Part shown: positions 18,346-25,783 of the stretch, piece by piece
How the letters are laid out: every line of letters starts with the position of its first letter
Position numbering within the stretch: position 1 is the stretch's first letter
Origin: JBBREP01 sp038202885
GTDB taxonomy: Bacteria > Actinomycetota > Acidimicrobiia > IMCC26256 > PALSA-610
Reading direction: 5' to 3'
DNA: 64,000 nucleotides
Assembly (NCBI GenBank): GCA_038202885.1
Contig: JBBREP010000010.1
Location: 7,770-71,769 of the forward strand
Notes under the pieces: model-generated
What the model saw: the letters and a program-made list of their open reading frames with translations, nothing else
Database searches by the model: none
Told to the model about the DNA's origin: nothing
Program-made: the position numbers and the translations under genes

Positions 18346-18732
18346 ATGTCCCTCGTGGTCCAGCTGGTGTCGCCCGAACAGGTGCTGTTCGAAGGCGAGG
18401 CCGACATGGTCGTGGCGCGCACGCTGGAGGGCGGCGACATCGCGTTCCAGACCGGTCACGCGCCGTTCCTCGGCGCGCTTGCGATCTGGCCGGTGCGGGT
18501 ACTTGGCGCCGAGAGCGAGTTGGCCTTCGCGTGTCACGGTGGGTTTGTGCAGGTGGATGGCACGAAGGTGGTCATCCTCTCCGATGTGGCCGAACTGCGA
18601 GCCGACATCGATGTCGCTCGGGCCGAGGCCGCACGAGCGAAGGCCGAAGCAGCCTTGGCGGTCGACGTCGATGACGCCGAGGCCGCCGCCGCGCTCGCCC
18701 GCGCCATCACCCGCATCAACGTCGCCGCCTGA
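18346..18732 (+). CDS. atpC: ATP synthase F1 subunit epsilon
   Basis: 128-residue epsilon subunit with the N-terminal beta-barrel (VQLVSPEQVLFEGEADMVVA, FQTGHAPFLGAL, HGGFVQVDGTKVVILSD). An Ala-rich C-terminal helical hairpin follows, the part that can inhibit ATP hydrolysis. It starts 4 nt after the atpD stop and is the last gene of the operon; a strong hairpin follows. Confidence 0.92.
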   Translation: MSLVVQLVSPEQVLFEGEADMVVARTLEGGDIAFQTGHAPFLGALAIWPVRVLGAESELAFACHGGFVQVDGTKVVILSDVAELRADIDVARAEAARAKAEAALAVDVDDAEAAAALARAITRINVAA

Positions 18733-18770
18733 TCCCGCCTCGGTCGCGCCAACGCAGCGAATCTGGGGCG

Positions 18771-18795
18771 AAAATCCCCCTGTGAGAGGGATTTT
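18771..18795 (+). terminator. Hairpin after the ATP synthase operon
   Basis: AAAATCCC and GGGATTTT form an 8-bp stem around a 9-nt loop, 38 nt after the atpC stop. There is no long U-tract, but T-rich bases are part of the right arm. Confidence 0.6.
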
Positions 18796-18820
18796 GGGTA
18801 CAAGAACGACGGTGGATCGC

Positions 18821-18826
18821 TACGGT
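18821..18826 (+). promoter_or_regulatory. Putative -10 (TACGGT)
   Basis: TACGGT is followed by 8 nt and the ATG of the homocysteine methyltransferase gene. Confidence 0.4.
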
Positions 18827-18834
18827 GCTCGCTG

Positions 18835-19755
18835 ATGCGGGCGACGTTGGCGGAGATGTTGGCGTCGGGGCGGGTGCTGTTGGCCGATGGCGCGACGGGC
18901 ACGAACTACTTCGGTATGGGGTTGGAATCGGGCAACGCGCCCGAGTTGTGGATCGACGCGCACCCCGACCGCGTGCAGGCGTTGCACCAGCAATTCGTCG
19001 ATGCCGGCGCCGACATCATCCTCACGAACACGTTCGGGGCGAACCGTTCACGCCTCGCGTTGCACGGTCATGAGGACCGGGCCTTCGAGTGGTCGCAGCG
19101 CGCGGCCCGACTCGCACGCGAGGTCGCTGACGCGGCCGACCGTCCGATTGTGGTCGCCGGGTCAGTCGGGCCGACCGGCGCCCTGTTCGAGCCGCTCGGC
19201 GAACTCACCGACGCGATCGCGACCGAGATGTTCCGCGAGCAGATCGCGGGGCTGGCCTCGGGCGGCGCCGACGTGGCGTGGATCGAGACGATGTCGGCCG
19301 TCGAAGAAGTACGCGCCGCAGCACAAGGTGCGATCGCGGTCGGACTGGCCTACACGGCGACATGCTCGTTCGGCTCGGGCGGCCGCACGATGATGGGCGT
19401 CGAACCAGCTGCGTTGGTCGAGATGTTCTCGGGGCTCGGTGTCGCGCCCCTCGCGGTGGGCGCAAACTGTGGCGTCGGCGCGTCCGACACCCTCGTGTCG
19501 TTGCTCGCCATGACCGAGTCGTCGCCCGCCACGATGTTCATCGCCAAGGCGAACTGCGGCATCCCCCAGGTCGTCGGCACCGACATCGTGTACTCGGCCA
19601 CGCCCGAGGCGATGGGTGAGTACGCAGTGTCTGCCGTCGAGGCCGGTGCGAGCATCGTCGGCGGGTGTTGTGGCACGTCACCAGCCCATCTCGCGGTGAT
19701 GCGACGTGCACTCGACGCGCGCGTCGCGGGAGACGTCCGGGCGCGGCCGCGCTGA
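18835..19755 (+). CDS. Homocysteine S-methyltransferase family protein (MetH N-domain-like)
   Basis: A 306-residue single-domain TIM-barrel methyltransferase related to the homocysteine-binding domain of MetH and betaine-homocysteine methyltransferase. It has LLADGATGTNYFGMG, ILTNTFGANRSRL, VAGSVGPTGALFEP and the zinc-binding cysteines in GANCGVGASD and VGGCCGTSPAHLA. The methyl donor cannot be read from the sequence: the cobalamin and folate domains of full MetH are absent from the window, so it may use S-methylmethionine, betaine or a corrinoid partner. It stands alone after the ATP synthase terminator. Confidence 0.8.
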   Translation: MRATLAEMLASGRVLLADGATGTNYFGMGLESGNAPELWIDAHPDRVQALHQQFVDAGADIILTNTFGANRSRLALHGHEDRAFEWSQRAARLAREVADAADRPIVVAGSVGPTGALFEPLGELTDAIATEMFREQIAGLASGGADVAWIETMSAVEEVRAAAQGAIAVGLAYTATCSFGSGGRTMMGVEPAALVEMFSGLGVAPLAVGANCGVGASDTLVSLLAMTESSPATMFIAKANCGIPQVVGTDIVYSATPEAMGEYAVSAVEAGASIVGGCCGTSPAHLAVMRRALDARVAGDVRARPR

Positions 19756-19773
19756 CCAGTGAGACGTGCGGCG

Positions 19774-19850
19774 CCGAAGCCAGCCCGGGAGCGAGGGACG
19801 AGTGACACGGGTGGCGAGTCGCTCGTAGCGCCCGACGAAGGACGCGCAAG
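19774..19850 (+). repeat. R1 dispersed repeat, copy B, between convergent genes
   Basis: Aligns without gaps to copy A in atpG over about 79 bp, starting CGAAGCCAG and running through GGGAGCGAGGGACGAG. It fills nearly the whole gap between the methyltransferase and glpX stops. Confidence 0.65.
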
Positions 19851-19859
19851 CGACAGGAG

Positions 19860-20855
19860 CTATTCGCCCCAGCGAACGGCGGAGTATTTGACGAGCTTCG
19901 ACCACTGGTGGCGGGCCTCGACGGTGCGGATCGTGCCGCTCTTGGAGCGCATGACGAGCGACTCGGTCATGGCGCCGTCGGGCAGATAGCGCACACCGCG
20001 CAGGAAGTCACCGTTGGTGACCCCGGTGGCTGCGAAGAACACGTCGTCGCTGCGCACGAGATCGTCGATCGTGAGCACCTGGTCGAGGTCGTAGCCGGCG
20101 TCAAGGGCCTCGGTGCGTTCGCCTTCGTCGCGCGGCCACAGGCGCCCGTAGATCTCGCCGCCGAGACACTTCATGGCGCACGCGGCCGTGACGCCTTCGG
20201 GAGTACCGCCGATGCCGAAGAGGATGTCGCTGCCCGAGTCGGGCCATGCGACGGCAATGGCGCCCGCGATGTCCCCGTCGGGGATGAGCTTGATGCGCGC
20301 ACCCGCGTCGCGGATGTCTTCGATGAGCTGCTTGTGGCGAGGCCGGTCGAGCACGACGGCCGTCACGTCTTGGACGCGCTCACCGAGCGCCTTGGCGACG
20401 GAGTGCAGGTTGTCGCGTACCGACGCGTCGAGGTCGACGGCGTCGACGCACTCGGGTCCGACCGCGATCTTGTCCATGTAGACGCACGGCCCCGGGTTGA
20501 ACATGGTGCCGCGCTGGCTCATGGCGATCACGGCGAGGGCGTTGTCGCGACCGAGCGAGCAGAGCGTCGTGCCATCGACGGGGTCGACGGCGATGTCGAC
20601 AGGCATCGAGCCTTCCGTGCCGATCCGCTCGCCGTTGTAGAGCATCGGCGCTTCGTCCTTTTCGCCTTCGCCGATCACGACGATGCCGTCGACCGCCATC
20701 GAGCTGAGTACGACGCGCATCGCGTCGACGGCGGCTCCGTCGACGCCGTTCTTGTCGCCGCGACCCATCCAACGGCCCGCCGCGAGCGCGGCTGCTTCGG
20801 TGACGCGCACCAGCTCCATGGCCAGGTTGCGATCGGGTTGTTGGTCGGTATCCAT
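19860..20855 (-). CDS. glpX: Fructose-1,6-bisphosphatase, class II
   Basis: Gluconeogenic phosphatase hydrolysing fructose-1,6-bisphosphate, metal dependent, 331 residues. It carries VVIGEGEKDEAPMLYNGE near residue 60, the metal-binding DIAVDPVDGTTLCSLGRDN near 87, and DSGSDILFGIGGTPEGV near 207. These are the class II (GlpX) signatures; this is the usual, often sole, FBPase of actinomycetes. ATG 20855 begins MDTDQQPDRNLAMELVRVTE, matching the family N-terminus. Confidence 0.95.
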   Translation of the reverse strand: MDTDQQPDRNLAMELVRVTEAAALAAGRWMGRGDKNGVDGAAVDAMRVVLSSMAVDGIVVIGEGEKDEAPMLYNGERIGTEGSMPVDIAVDPVDGTTLCSLGRDNALAVIAMSQRGTMFNPGPCVYMDKIAVGPECVDAVDLDASVRDNLHSVAKALGERVQDVTAVVLDRPRHKQLIEDIRDAGARIKLIPDGDIAGAIAVAWPDSGSDILFGIGGTPEGVTAACAMKCLGGEIYGRLWPRDEGERTEALDAGYDLDQVLTIDDLVRSDDVFFAATGVTNGDFLRGVRYLPDGAMTESLVMRSKSGTIRTVEARHQWSKLVKYSAVRWGE

Positions 20856-20906
20856 CGTGGGCCCCGTCTGTGAGCGGTAGCGAACCGACGCAATCTACCG
20901 GGGCGC

Positions 20907-20912
20907 TACCGT
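20907..20912 (+). promoter_or_regulatory. Putative -10 (TACCGT)
   Basis: TACCGT lies 8 nt ahead of the SDR gene ATG, supporting that start rather than the longer open frame beginning at 20870. Confidence 0.4.
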
Positions 20913-20920
20913 GCGCGACC

Positions 20921-21721
20921 ATGCATGGCTTGATAAAGAAGGTGGTCTTGGTGACGGGTGCCGCTTCGGGCATCGGTGAGGCGTGCGTGGAGCGGTTCCT
21001 GAGGGAAGGCGCCATTGTGGTGGGCGCCGACGTGCGCCCGCCGGGCCGAGACCTCGACCTTCCACCGGGGATGGAGCCGGCCGCCTTCGCTGAGCTCGAC
21101 GTGCGCGACGAGGCGGCAACCGCAGCGCTGGTCGCGTCGATCGTGGCCGAGCACGGTCGCATCGACGGTGTGGTGACGGCCGCTGGTGTCGCGGGCGGCG
21201 GGGCCGCGCACATGGTCGACGAGGCCGCGTGGGATCACGTGCTCGACATCAACCTGAAAGGCACCTTTCTCACCGCAAAGTGCGTCGTCGGGGCGATGCT
21301 CGAGAATGCAGCGGTCGATGGCGAGCGGGGCTCGATCGTGACGATCGCATCTGTCGAGGGCCTCGAAGGCACCGCGGGTGGGAGCGCGTACAACGCGTCG
21401 AAGGGCGGTGTCGTGCTCTTCACGAAGAATCTCGCCATTGACTACGGGCGACGCGGCATCCGCGCGAACTGCATCTGTCCTGGTTTCATCGACACGCCGA
21501 TGTTCCAGGGCGTGTTCGATAGCGACGGACTGGGCGACGTGCGCGCCGATATCGAGCGCGAACACAAGCTTCGTCGCTTCGGGCGCGCCTCGGAGATCGC
21601 TGCGGCTGCGCTGTTCCTGCTCTCGAGCGATGCTTCGTTTGTGAGCGGTGTCGCACTTCCCGTCGACGGCGGCTACACCGCCGGACGCGATCACGGCATC
21701 ACCGCAATGATGGGACTCTGA
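20921..21721 (+). CDS. Short-chain dehydrogenase/reductase
   Basis: Classical NAD(P)-dependent SDR of 266 residues. The coenzyme loop TGAASGIGEA lies near residue 11. An acidic residue after beta-2 (GADVRPPGRD) favours NAD. The catalytic Ser in VTIASVEG and YNASKGG (Tyr-x3-Lys) are both present, and the C-terminus reads SGVALPVDGGYTAG. The substrate is unknown. The last 23 bases overlap the convergent metG gene, so the two transcripts can pair at their 3' ends. Confidence 0.85.
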   Translation: MHGLIKKVVLVTGAASGIGEACVERFLREGAIVVGADVRPPGRDLDLPPGMEPAAFAELDVRDEAATAALVASIVAEHGRIDGVVTAAGVAGGGAAHMVDEAAWDHVLDINLKGTFLTAKCVVGAMLENAAVDGERGSIVTIASVEGLEGTAGGSAYNASKGGVVLFTKNLAIDYGRRGIRANCICPGFIDTPMFQGVFDSDGLGDVRADIEREHKLRRFGRASEIAAAALFLLSSDASFVSGVALPVDGGYTAGRDHGITAMMGL

Positions 21722-23192
21722 GACCGAGTTTCCCCACGAGGGGTTCGCCGGGCGTCGGGCCGGCCAGCCGCTCGACTGCACGCTCGGCCAGGTCAGGGAG
21801 AAACGGCGACAGTTCGCTCGCGACGATGCGGGCGGCGTGCAACGCGGGCGCGATCGCCGCGGCGCGTTCGAGTGTGTCGCTGATCGTCCACGGTGCAGCG
21901 TGCTCGAGCCAGCGGTTGGCGTCGGCGACGACCGCCAGCAGCACGGCGACCGCGGCGCGGAAATCGAAGCGTTCGACTGCGCGGTCGACGCGGTCGGCGA
22001 CGTCGTCGGCGTTGGCGATGCGGGCGCACACGAGTTCGTCGAGCGGGAGGTGGGGCACAAGGCTCGCGAGTTTCGTCACGCGTTGCACGAGGTTGCCGAT
22101 GCCGTTGGCCAGGTCTCGATCCGATGCTCCGACGACACCGTCGATCGTGAAGTCGGCGTCGCCGACGCGTGGCACTTCTCGCAGAAGCCACCAGCGCACG
22201 GCATCGGTGCCGAATGCGTGCACGAGCGCGAACGGATCGACGCCGTTGCCGAGCGACTTGCCGATCTTGGCACCGTCGACCGTCAGATAGTCGTGCACGA
22301 AGATGATGTCGGGGAGCGCCAGACCGGCCGACAGTAGGAACGCGCACCAGTACACGGCGTGAAAGCGCACGATGCCCTTACCGACCACGTGCACCCTCTC
22401 GGTGTGCGCGTCGGCCCACCAACGCTGGTAGTCGACACCATGCGACGGTGTCGGGCCGAAACCGAGCGCGCTGACGTAGTTCACGAGCGCGTCGAGCCAC
22501 ACGTAGATGATCTGCGTAGGGTCGCCGGGCACGGAAATGCCCCAACCGTGGGCGCGGGTCGCGTCGCGCGACACGCTGATGTCGCGTACTCCGGCGGCGA
22601 GGAACGCGAGCACTTCGTTGCGGCGGTGCTCCGGTTCGATACGCAACCGTCCGCTGGTGATCGCGTCGCGCAACGTCTCGCCGTAACGCTCGAGCCGGAA
22701 GAACCAATTGCGTTCCACGACGCGTCGCGGCGCAACGGTGTGCTCGCCACACGTGCCATCCGTCGCGAGTTCGGCGGCATCGACGAATCCTTCGCAACCC
22801 TGGCAGTACAGGCCGTCGTAGTCGCGTTGATACACATCGCCACCGCGTTCGAGCAGTTGCCAGATGTGGCGGACCGCGGGCGCGTGGCGAGCGTCCGCGC
22901 TCGTGTGGATGTAGTCGTCGAAGCTGATGTTGAGCGCCGAACCGAGAGCGGCGAAGCGCGCGCCCTGATCGTCGATATACCGCGCGACACCCACGTCGGT
23001 ATCGAGTGCGGCACTCGCGTTCTTGAGTGCGTGGTCATCGGTGCCCGAATGCAATCGCACGGCGCGGCCGCGCCTGCGTGCGTGGCGCGCGAGCACGTCG
23101 GCTTGCACGTATTCGAGCGCGTGCCCGAGGTGCGGATCGCCGTTGACGTACGGCAGCGACGCGGTGATGTAGAGAGCGTTGGGTGGCGCCAT
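21699..23192 (-). CDS. metG: Methionyl-tRNA synthetase
   Basis: Class I aminoacyl-tRNA synthetase, 497 residues. It has the HIGH-type motif PHLGH (20-24), KIGKSLGNGVDPFALVHAFG as the KMSKS region, and a zinc-knuckle-like YCQGCEGF...GTCGEH insertion with three Cys. The C-terminal tRNA-binding (Trbp111-like) domain is absent, so it is a short form. ATG 23192 has a perfect AGGAGG at 7 nt, but this lies inside a 10-bp hairpin (see the leader). The 3' end overlaps the SDR gene. Confidence 0.95.
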   Translation of the reverse strand: MAPPNALYITASLPYVNGDPHLGHALEYVQADVLARHARRRGRAVRLHSGTDDHALKNASAALDTDVGVARYIDDQGARFAALGSALNISFDDYIHTSADARHAPAVRHIWQLLERGGDVYQRDYDGLYCQGCEGFVDAAELATDGTCGEHTVAPRRVVERNWFFRLERYGETLRDAITSGRLRIEPEHRRNEVLAFLAAGVRDISVSRDATRAHGWGISVPGDPTQIIYVWLDALVNYVSALGFGPTPSHGVDYQRWWADAHTERVHVVGKGIVRFHAVYWCAFLLSAGLALPDIIFVHDYLTVDGAKIGKSLGNGVDPFALVHAFGTDAVRWWLLREVPRVGDADFTIDGVVGASDRDLANGIGNLVQRVTKLASLVPHLPLDELVCARIANADDVADRVDRAVERFDFRAAVAVLLAVVADANRWLEHAAPWTISDTLERAAAIAPALHAARIVASELSPFLPDLAERAVERLAGPTPGEPLVGKLGLRVPSLR

Positions 23193-23309
23193 GGTGATTC
23201 CTCCTGCAACGGGCGAGGAGGAATCGATGCCGGTCCCAACCTCGCGGGACCGATATCGGCGTGGTGTCAGCGCGCGCCGCAGGGCCCCGAAGGGCCCATC
23301 ATCGAGCTG
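23193..23309 (-). promoter_or_regulatory. Structured metG leader: candidate translational T-box-like riboregulator
   Basis: Read on the minus strand there are three hairpins. First, GGGCCC-TTCG-GGGCCC at 23282-23297, enclosed by CAGC/GCTG. Second, CGGTCCC/GGGACCG at 23231-23252, containing AGGTTGGGACCG, which matches 11 of 12 positions of the T-box consensus ARGGUGGNACCG. Third, GATTCCTCCT/AGGAGGAATC at 23196-23225, a perfect 10-bp stem that buries the Shine-Dalgarno. An alternative helix GCGAGG/CCTCGC (23240-23245 with 23213-23218) would break the third hairpin and free the ribosome binding site. The candidate N of UGGN is G, which does not fit a usual tRNA-Met discriminator A. Confidence 0.5.
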
Positions 23310-23432
23310 GTCTCGATGGACTTCTCGATGGACTTCCTGGCGAGGTTGCCGACGAGCGGCGTGCGCGACATCGCCATCATCATCGGCGGTGGGCCCGTGA
23401 TCTGCAACCGAATTCTGCGAGACTGCAGCGTG

Positions 23433-24053
23433 ATGGATGAGCGCCTGTTGGCCGTGGCCCGCTCCGCGAAGGGATTCATGCCTGACGACGAGGGACTCGC
23501 GCTCCACGACGCCGCGCTGGCCGCGGCGCGTGCGGTCGGGCTTCCTTTGCTCGAGATCGGCACGTACTGCGGCAAGTCCGGCGTGTACCTCGGTGCCGCG
23601 GCACGCGCCGGTTCGACGGTGCTCTTCACCGTCGACCATCACCGCGGTTCGGAAGAGAACCAGGCCGGCTGGGAACACCACGATCTCGAACTCGTTGACG
23701 AGCGCACCGGCGCCATGGACACGCTGCCCTTCTTCCGCCGCACGATCGCCGAGGCTGGTCTCGAGGATGTGGTGGTGGCGGTCGTCGGCTACTCGGCGCC
23801 GGTGGCACGTGCGTGGGCGACTCCGGTGAGCTTCTTGTTCATCGACGGTGGCCACGCACTCGATGTGGCGATGGCCGACTACGCCAGCTGGTCACCGAAC
23901 GTCGCGGCCGGTGGCACGCTCGCGATCCACGACGTATTCGAACGTCCCGAAGACGGCGGCCAAGCTCCGTACGAAGTGTGGAAGCGCGCGGTGAGCGAAG
24001 GCTTCACGCCGATCGACGCCGTCGGCTCGCTGCGCACGCTGCGACGCAACTGA
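23433..24053 (+). CDS. Class I SAM-dependent methyltransferase (MTase_24-like)
   Basis: A 206-residue Rossmann methyltransferase. It has LLEIGTYCGKSGVYLGAAAR as the SAM-binding motif I, FTVDHHRGSEENQAGWEHHD after beta-2, SFLFIDGGHALDVAMADYA and AAGGTLAIHDVF. This is the layout of the small O-methyltransferase/CmcI-like group; the substrate is unknown. The frame stays open far upstream, but that part is the shadow of metG. The ATG at 23433 (or GTG at 23430) was chosen because the recognisable domain begins just after it. The region before it is shared with the metG leader. Confidence 0.7.
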   Translation: MDERLLAVARSAKGFMPDDEGLALHDAALAAARAVGLPLLEIGTYCGKSGVYLGAAARAGSTVLFTVDHHRGSEENQAGWEHHDLELVDERTGAMDTLPFFRRTIAEAGLEDVVVAVVGYSAPVARAWATPVSFLFIDGGHALDVAMADYASWSPNVAAGGTLAIHDVFERPEDGGQAPYEVWKRAVSEGFTPIDAVGSLRTLRRN

Positions 24054-24069
24054 AGCGCCGCCGCGGGGT

Positions 24070-24145
24070 GGCTGTCGGCGGGCGCGCTCCAAGCGACGAT
24101 GCGAGTCGCCCCGAGGATCCGACTCGCTCCTCAGACTCGGTCAGC
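24070..24145 (+). repeat. Possible degenerate R1 repeat, copy D
   Basis: Between the methyltransferase stop and the LLM remnant stop, blocks GCGAGTCGCC and ACTCGCTCCT...CTCGGTC resemble the plus-strand form of R1 (CTCGCTCCTGAG...TTCGGTC). The match is weak and gapped. Confidence 0.3.
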
Positions 24146-24419
24146 GCGAGGCCGCGTGATTCGTGTGTTCGAGCACCGGCACGATGATCTCGTCGGCGAC
24201 CCACTGGGCAACGCGTTCGGGATACGGGGTTGGTGGGTTGAGCACGAGGTGGGAGAAGCCGGCATCGACGAGTTGTATGAGGGTCTGTCTTGCTGTCGTC
24301 GGGTCGTCGTAGGCGACGCGCAGCTGTACCGAGCGCCTGATGGCGGCGGGGTCGCGGCCGATCGCTGCACAGTGTTCGTCGAGCGCGCCGCCGCCTCCTC
24401 CTCGGTGCTCGTGGTCCCA
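24141..24419 (-). pseudogene. 3' remnant of an F420-dependent luciferase-like (LLM) oxidoreductase
   Basis: The reverse strand encodes about 90 residues matching the C-terminal end of LLM flavin-dependent oxidoreductases: ALDEHCAAIGRDPAAIRRSV, then VAYDDPTTARQTLIQLVDAG, FSHLVLNPPTPYPERVAQWV and DEIIVPVLEH. A TGA closes the frame just upstream, at the edge of a 12-bp inverted repeat. The first roughly 200 codons of the gene are absent from the upstream sequence, which reads straight into the cupin gene. It is most simply a deletion remnant; another LLM gene at 35892 is intact. Confidence 0.65.
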
Positions 24420-24455
24420 TCAGAACGCACAAAAGCGCGCCTTTGATGGGACCAC
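24411..24455. repeat. 12-bp perfect inverted repeat at the LLM truncation point
   Basis: GTGGTCCCATCA (24411-24422) and TGATGGGACCAC (24444-24455) are exact complements around a 21-nt centre. The repeat coincides with the place where LLM homology stops. Confidence 0.6.
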
Positions 24456-24682
24456 GGCGCGCCTGCCTGTTGCGCGCGTGGCTCGCGTGGTGGGTGATGG
24501 TCGTGTGACGTGAACCGAGATTTCTCAATGTTGTTCGGGCTGATGGGTGTTCGGGCGATGAGCGGGCTCGCCGCCACGCCAAACGGAACTTCCACAGGTT
24601 CAACGGTGATGACTGCATGCGCCAATGCATCACCGTCGTGCACGCAGGCCGCAAAACGACGCGACTCGATCGGGTCGAGCGG
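24456..24682. other. Non-coding or unrecognised stretch between LLM remnant and cupin gene
   Basis: A minus-strand frame is open here (MHDGDALAHAVITVEPVEVP onward) but it runs through the inverted repeat into a nonsense frame of the LLM remnant and resembles no family I know. It may be residue of a deleted gene 5' part. I see no promoter or RNA gene. Confidence 0.3.
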
Positions 24683-25027
24683 CTAGGACCAACCGTCGGC
24701 AGGGATGTACTCGCGGTGCAGCGTCTCGGGCGTGACGAACAGCATCTTGCAGGGCGCAACAACAACGATCTGGCGGTGCCACGCGCCTTGGGGGACGACG
24801 CATGCGCCACCGGCGCGCAGTTCGATTCTGCGTTCCTCGTCGACGTCGAGTTGGTCGCGGAGTATCACGTCGATCGCACCTTCGACGAGGTAGAGGAACT
24901 CGTCGTCGCTTGGATGCATCTCCCATTCGTCTCGCTCGCCGGGAACCGCAACCACCACGTGCCCTACCTGTCGGCCCTCGAATTGGACGCCGAGAAACTC
25001 TGTGTTCGGTGCCGCTCGCCGCGTCAT
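24683..25027 (-). CDS. Cupin-domain protein
   Basis: A 114-residue single cupin barrel. Cupin motif 1 is WEMHPSDDEFLYLVEGAIDV (a metal-binding His then Glu), motif 2 is VPQGAWHRQIVV (His). Its function is not predictable: such proteins are isomerases, dioxygenases or sensors. It is the last intact gene of a five-gene minus-strand cluster. Its ATG overlaps the stop of the preceding methyltransferase (ATGA), so it is likely to work with that enzyme. Confidence 0.75.
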   Translation of the reverse strand: MTRRAAPNTEFLGVQFEGRQVGHVVVAVPGERDEWEMHPSDDEFLYLVEGAIDVILRDQLDVDEERRIELRAGGACVVPQGAWHRQIVVVAPCKMLFVTPETLHREYIPADGWS

Positions 25028-25776
25028 GTCGCCGCTGGCTTACTCACGAACACCAACTCCTCGTTCGGTCGGTCCGGTGCGTCTCGTACGTCGAGGAGTT
25101 CGAGTCCGGCGTCGGCCAGGGAGCACTCGATCTCGTCGCGCTCGCGAAAACGAAGTGTCGACGTTGATGTCACGACTTCGTCTGACGCGTTGAAGCAGAA
25201 CATCGATCGGAACGAGACGAGCGGGAGGGCGACGTCGACGAGCTCCAGCCAGTATTCGACGACCTCACCGGCGCCGAGGTCGATCTTCGAGTACGACGTG
25301 TCCCGGTTCCACGACTCCCACGCCCGGCGCGCCGGGTCGCGCACCTCGAAGACGAGTCGTCCACCGGGCCGCAGCGCGTCGCGCGCGGTGCGAAGCGTGT
25401 TGTGCCAGTCGTCGTCGTGCACGAACACCTGGGCGACATTGGCGGTCATCGTGGCGAGATCCGCGTGCAGGCCGAGCAGGGTCGCGGCCAGATCCGTTGT
25501 GTCGCCGAGCAACCAGCGCACCAGATGCGCACCCACCTTGTGTCGTGCGATGTCCAACGAGGCTTGCGCCGGATCGATCCCGACGACGCTCAGGCCACTG
25601 CTTGCAAGGCGGCACGCGAACGTTCCGGTACCGCAGCCGATGTCGAGCACCGAACGGGCGCCGAACTCGGCGACCATCGCCGCATAGGCGTCGAGATCGC
25701 TCCGGTCGCCGTCGACGTCGTCGTAGATCGCGGCCAGGCGCGGGTCGGCAAAGATACGATCCGGTGCCACGAGCAT
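25024..25776 (-). CDS. Class I SAM-dependent methyltransferase
   Basis: A 250-residue methyltransferase. SAM-binding motif I is VLDIGCGTGTFACRLAS (about residue 44), followed by VVGIDPAQASLDIARHK, then ATMTANVAQVFVHDDDW and LRPGGRLVFEVRDPARRAW. The C-terminal half is a beta-rich domain (VVEYWLELVDVALPLVSFRS). The substrate is unknown. ATG 25776 lies 7 nt behind the stop of the toroid-like gene; it overlaps the cupin gene by four bases, so all three should be co-expressed. Confidence 0.8.
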   Translation of the reverse strand: MLVAPDRIFADPRLAAIYDDVDGDRSDLDAYAAMVAEFGARSVLDIGCGTGTFACRLASSGLSVVGIDPAQASLDIARHKVGAHLVRWLLGDTTDLAATLLGLHADLATMTANVAQVFVHDDDWHNTLRTARDALRPGGRLVFEVRDPARRAWESWNRDTSYSKIDLGAGEVVEYWLELVDVALPLVSFRSMFCFNASDEVVTSTSTLRFRERDEIECSLADAGLELLDVRDAPDRPNEELVFVSKPAAT

Positions 25777-25783
25777 CGAAAGG

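Noticed and set aside
22359..23432. Long plus-strand frame joined to the methyltransferase at 23433
   Set aside because: It is the antisense shadow of metG, with Arg/Ala-rich nonsense composition; homology to methyltransferases begins only after 23433.
23267..23629. 120-residue minus-strand frame upstream of metG as a leader gene
   Set aside because: It runs antisense to the conserved methyltransferase core and through the leader hairpins, with no ribosome binding site or family match.
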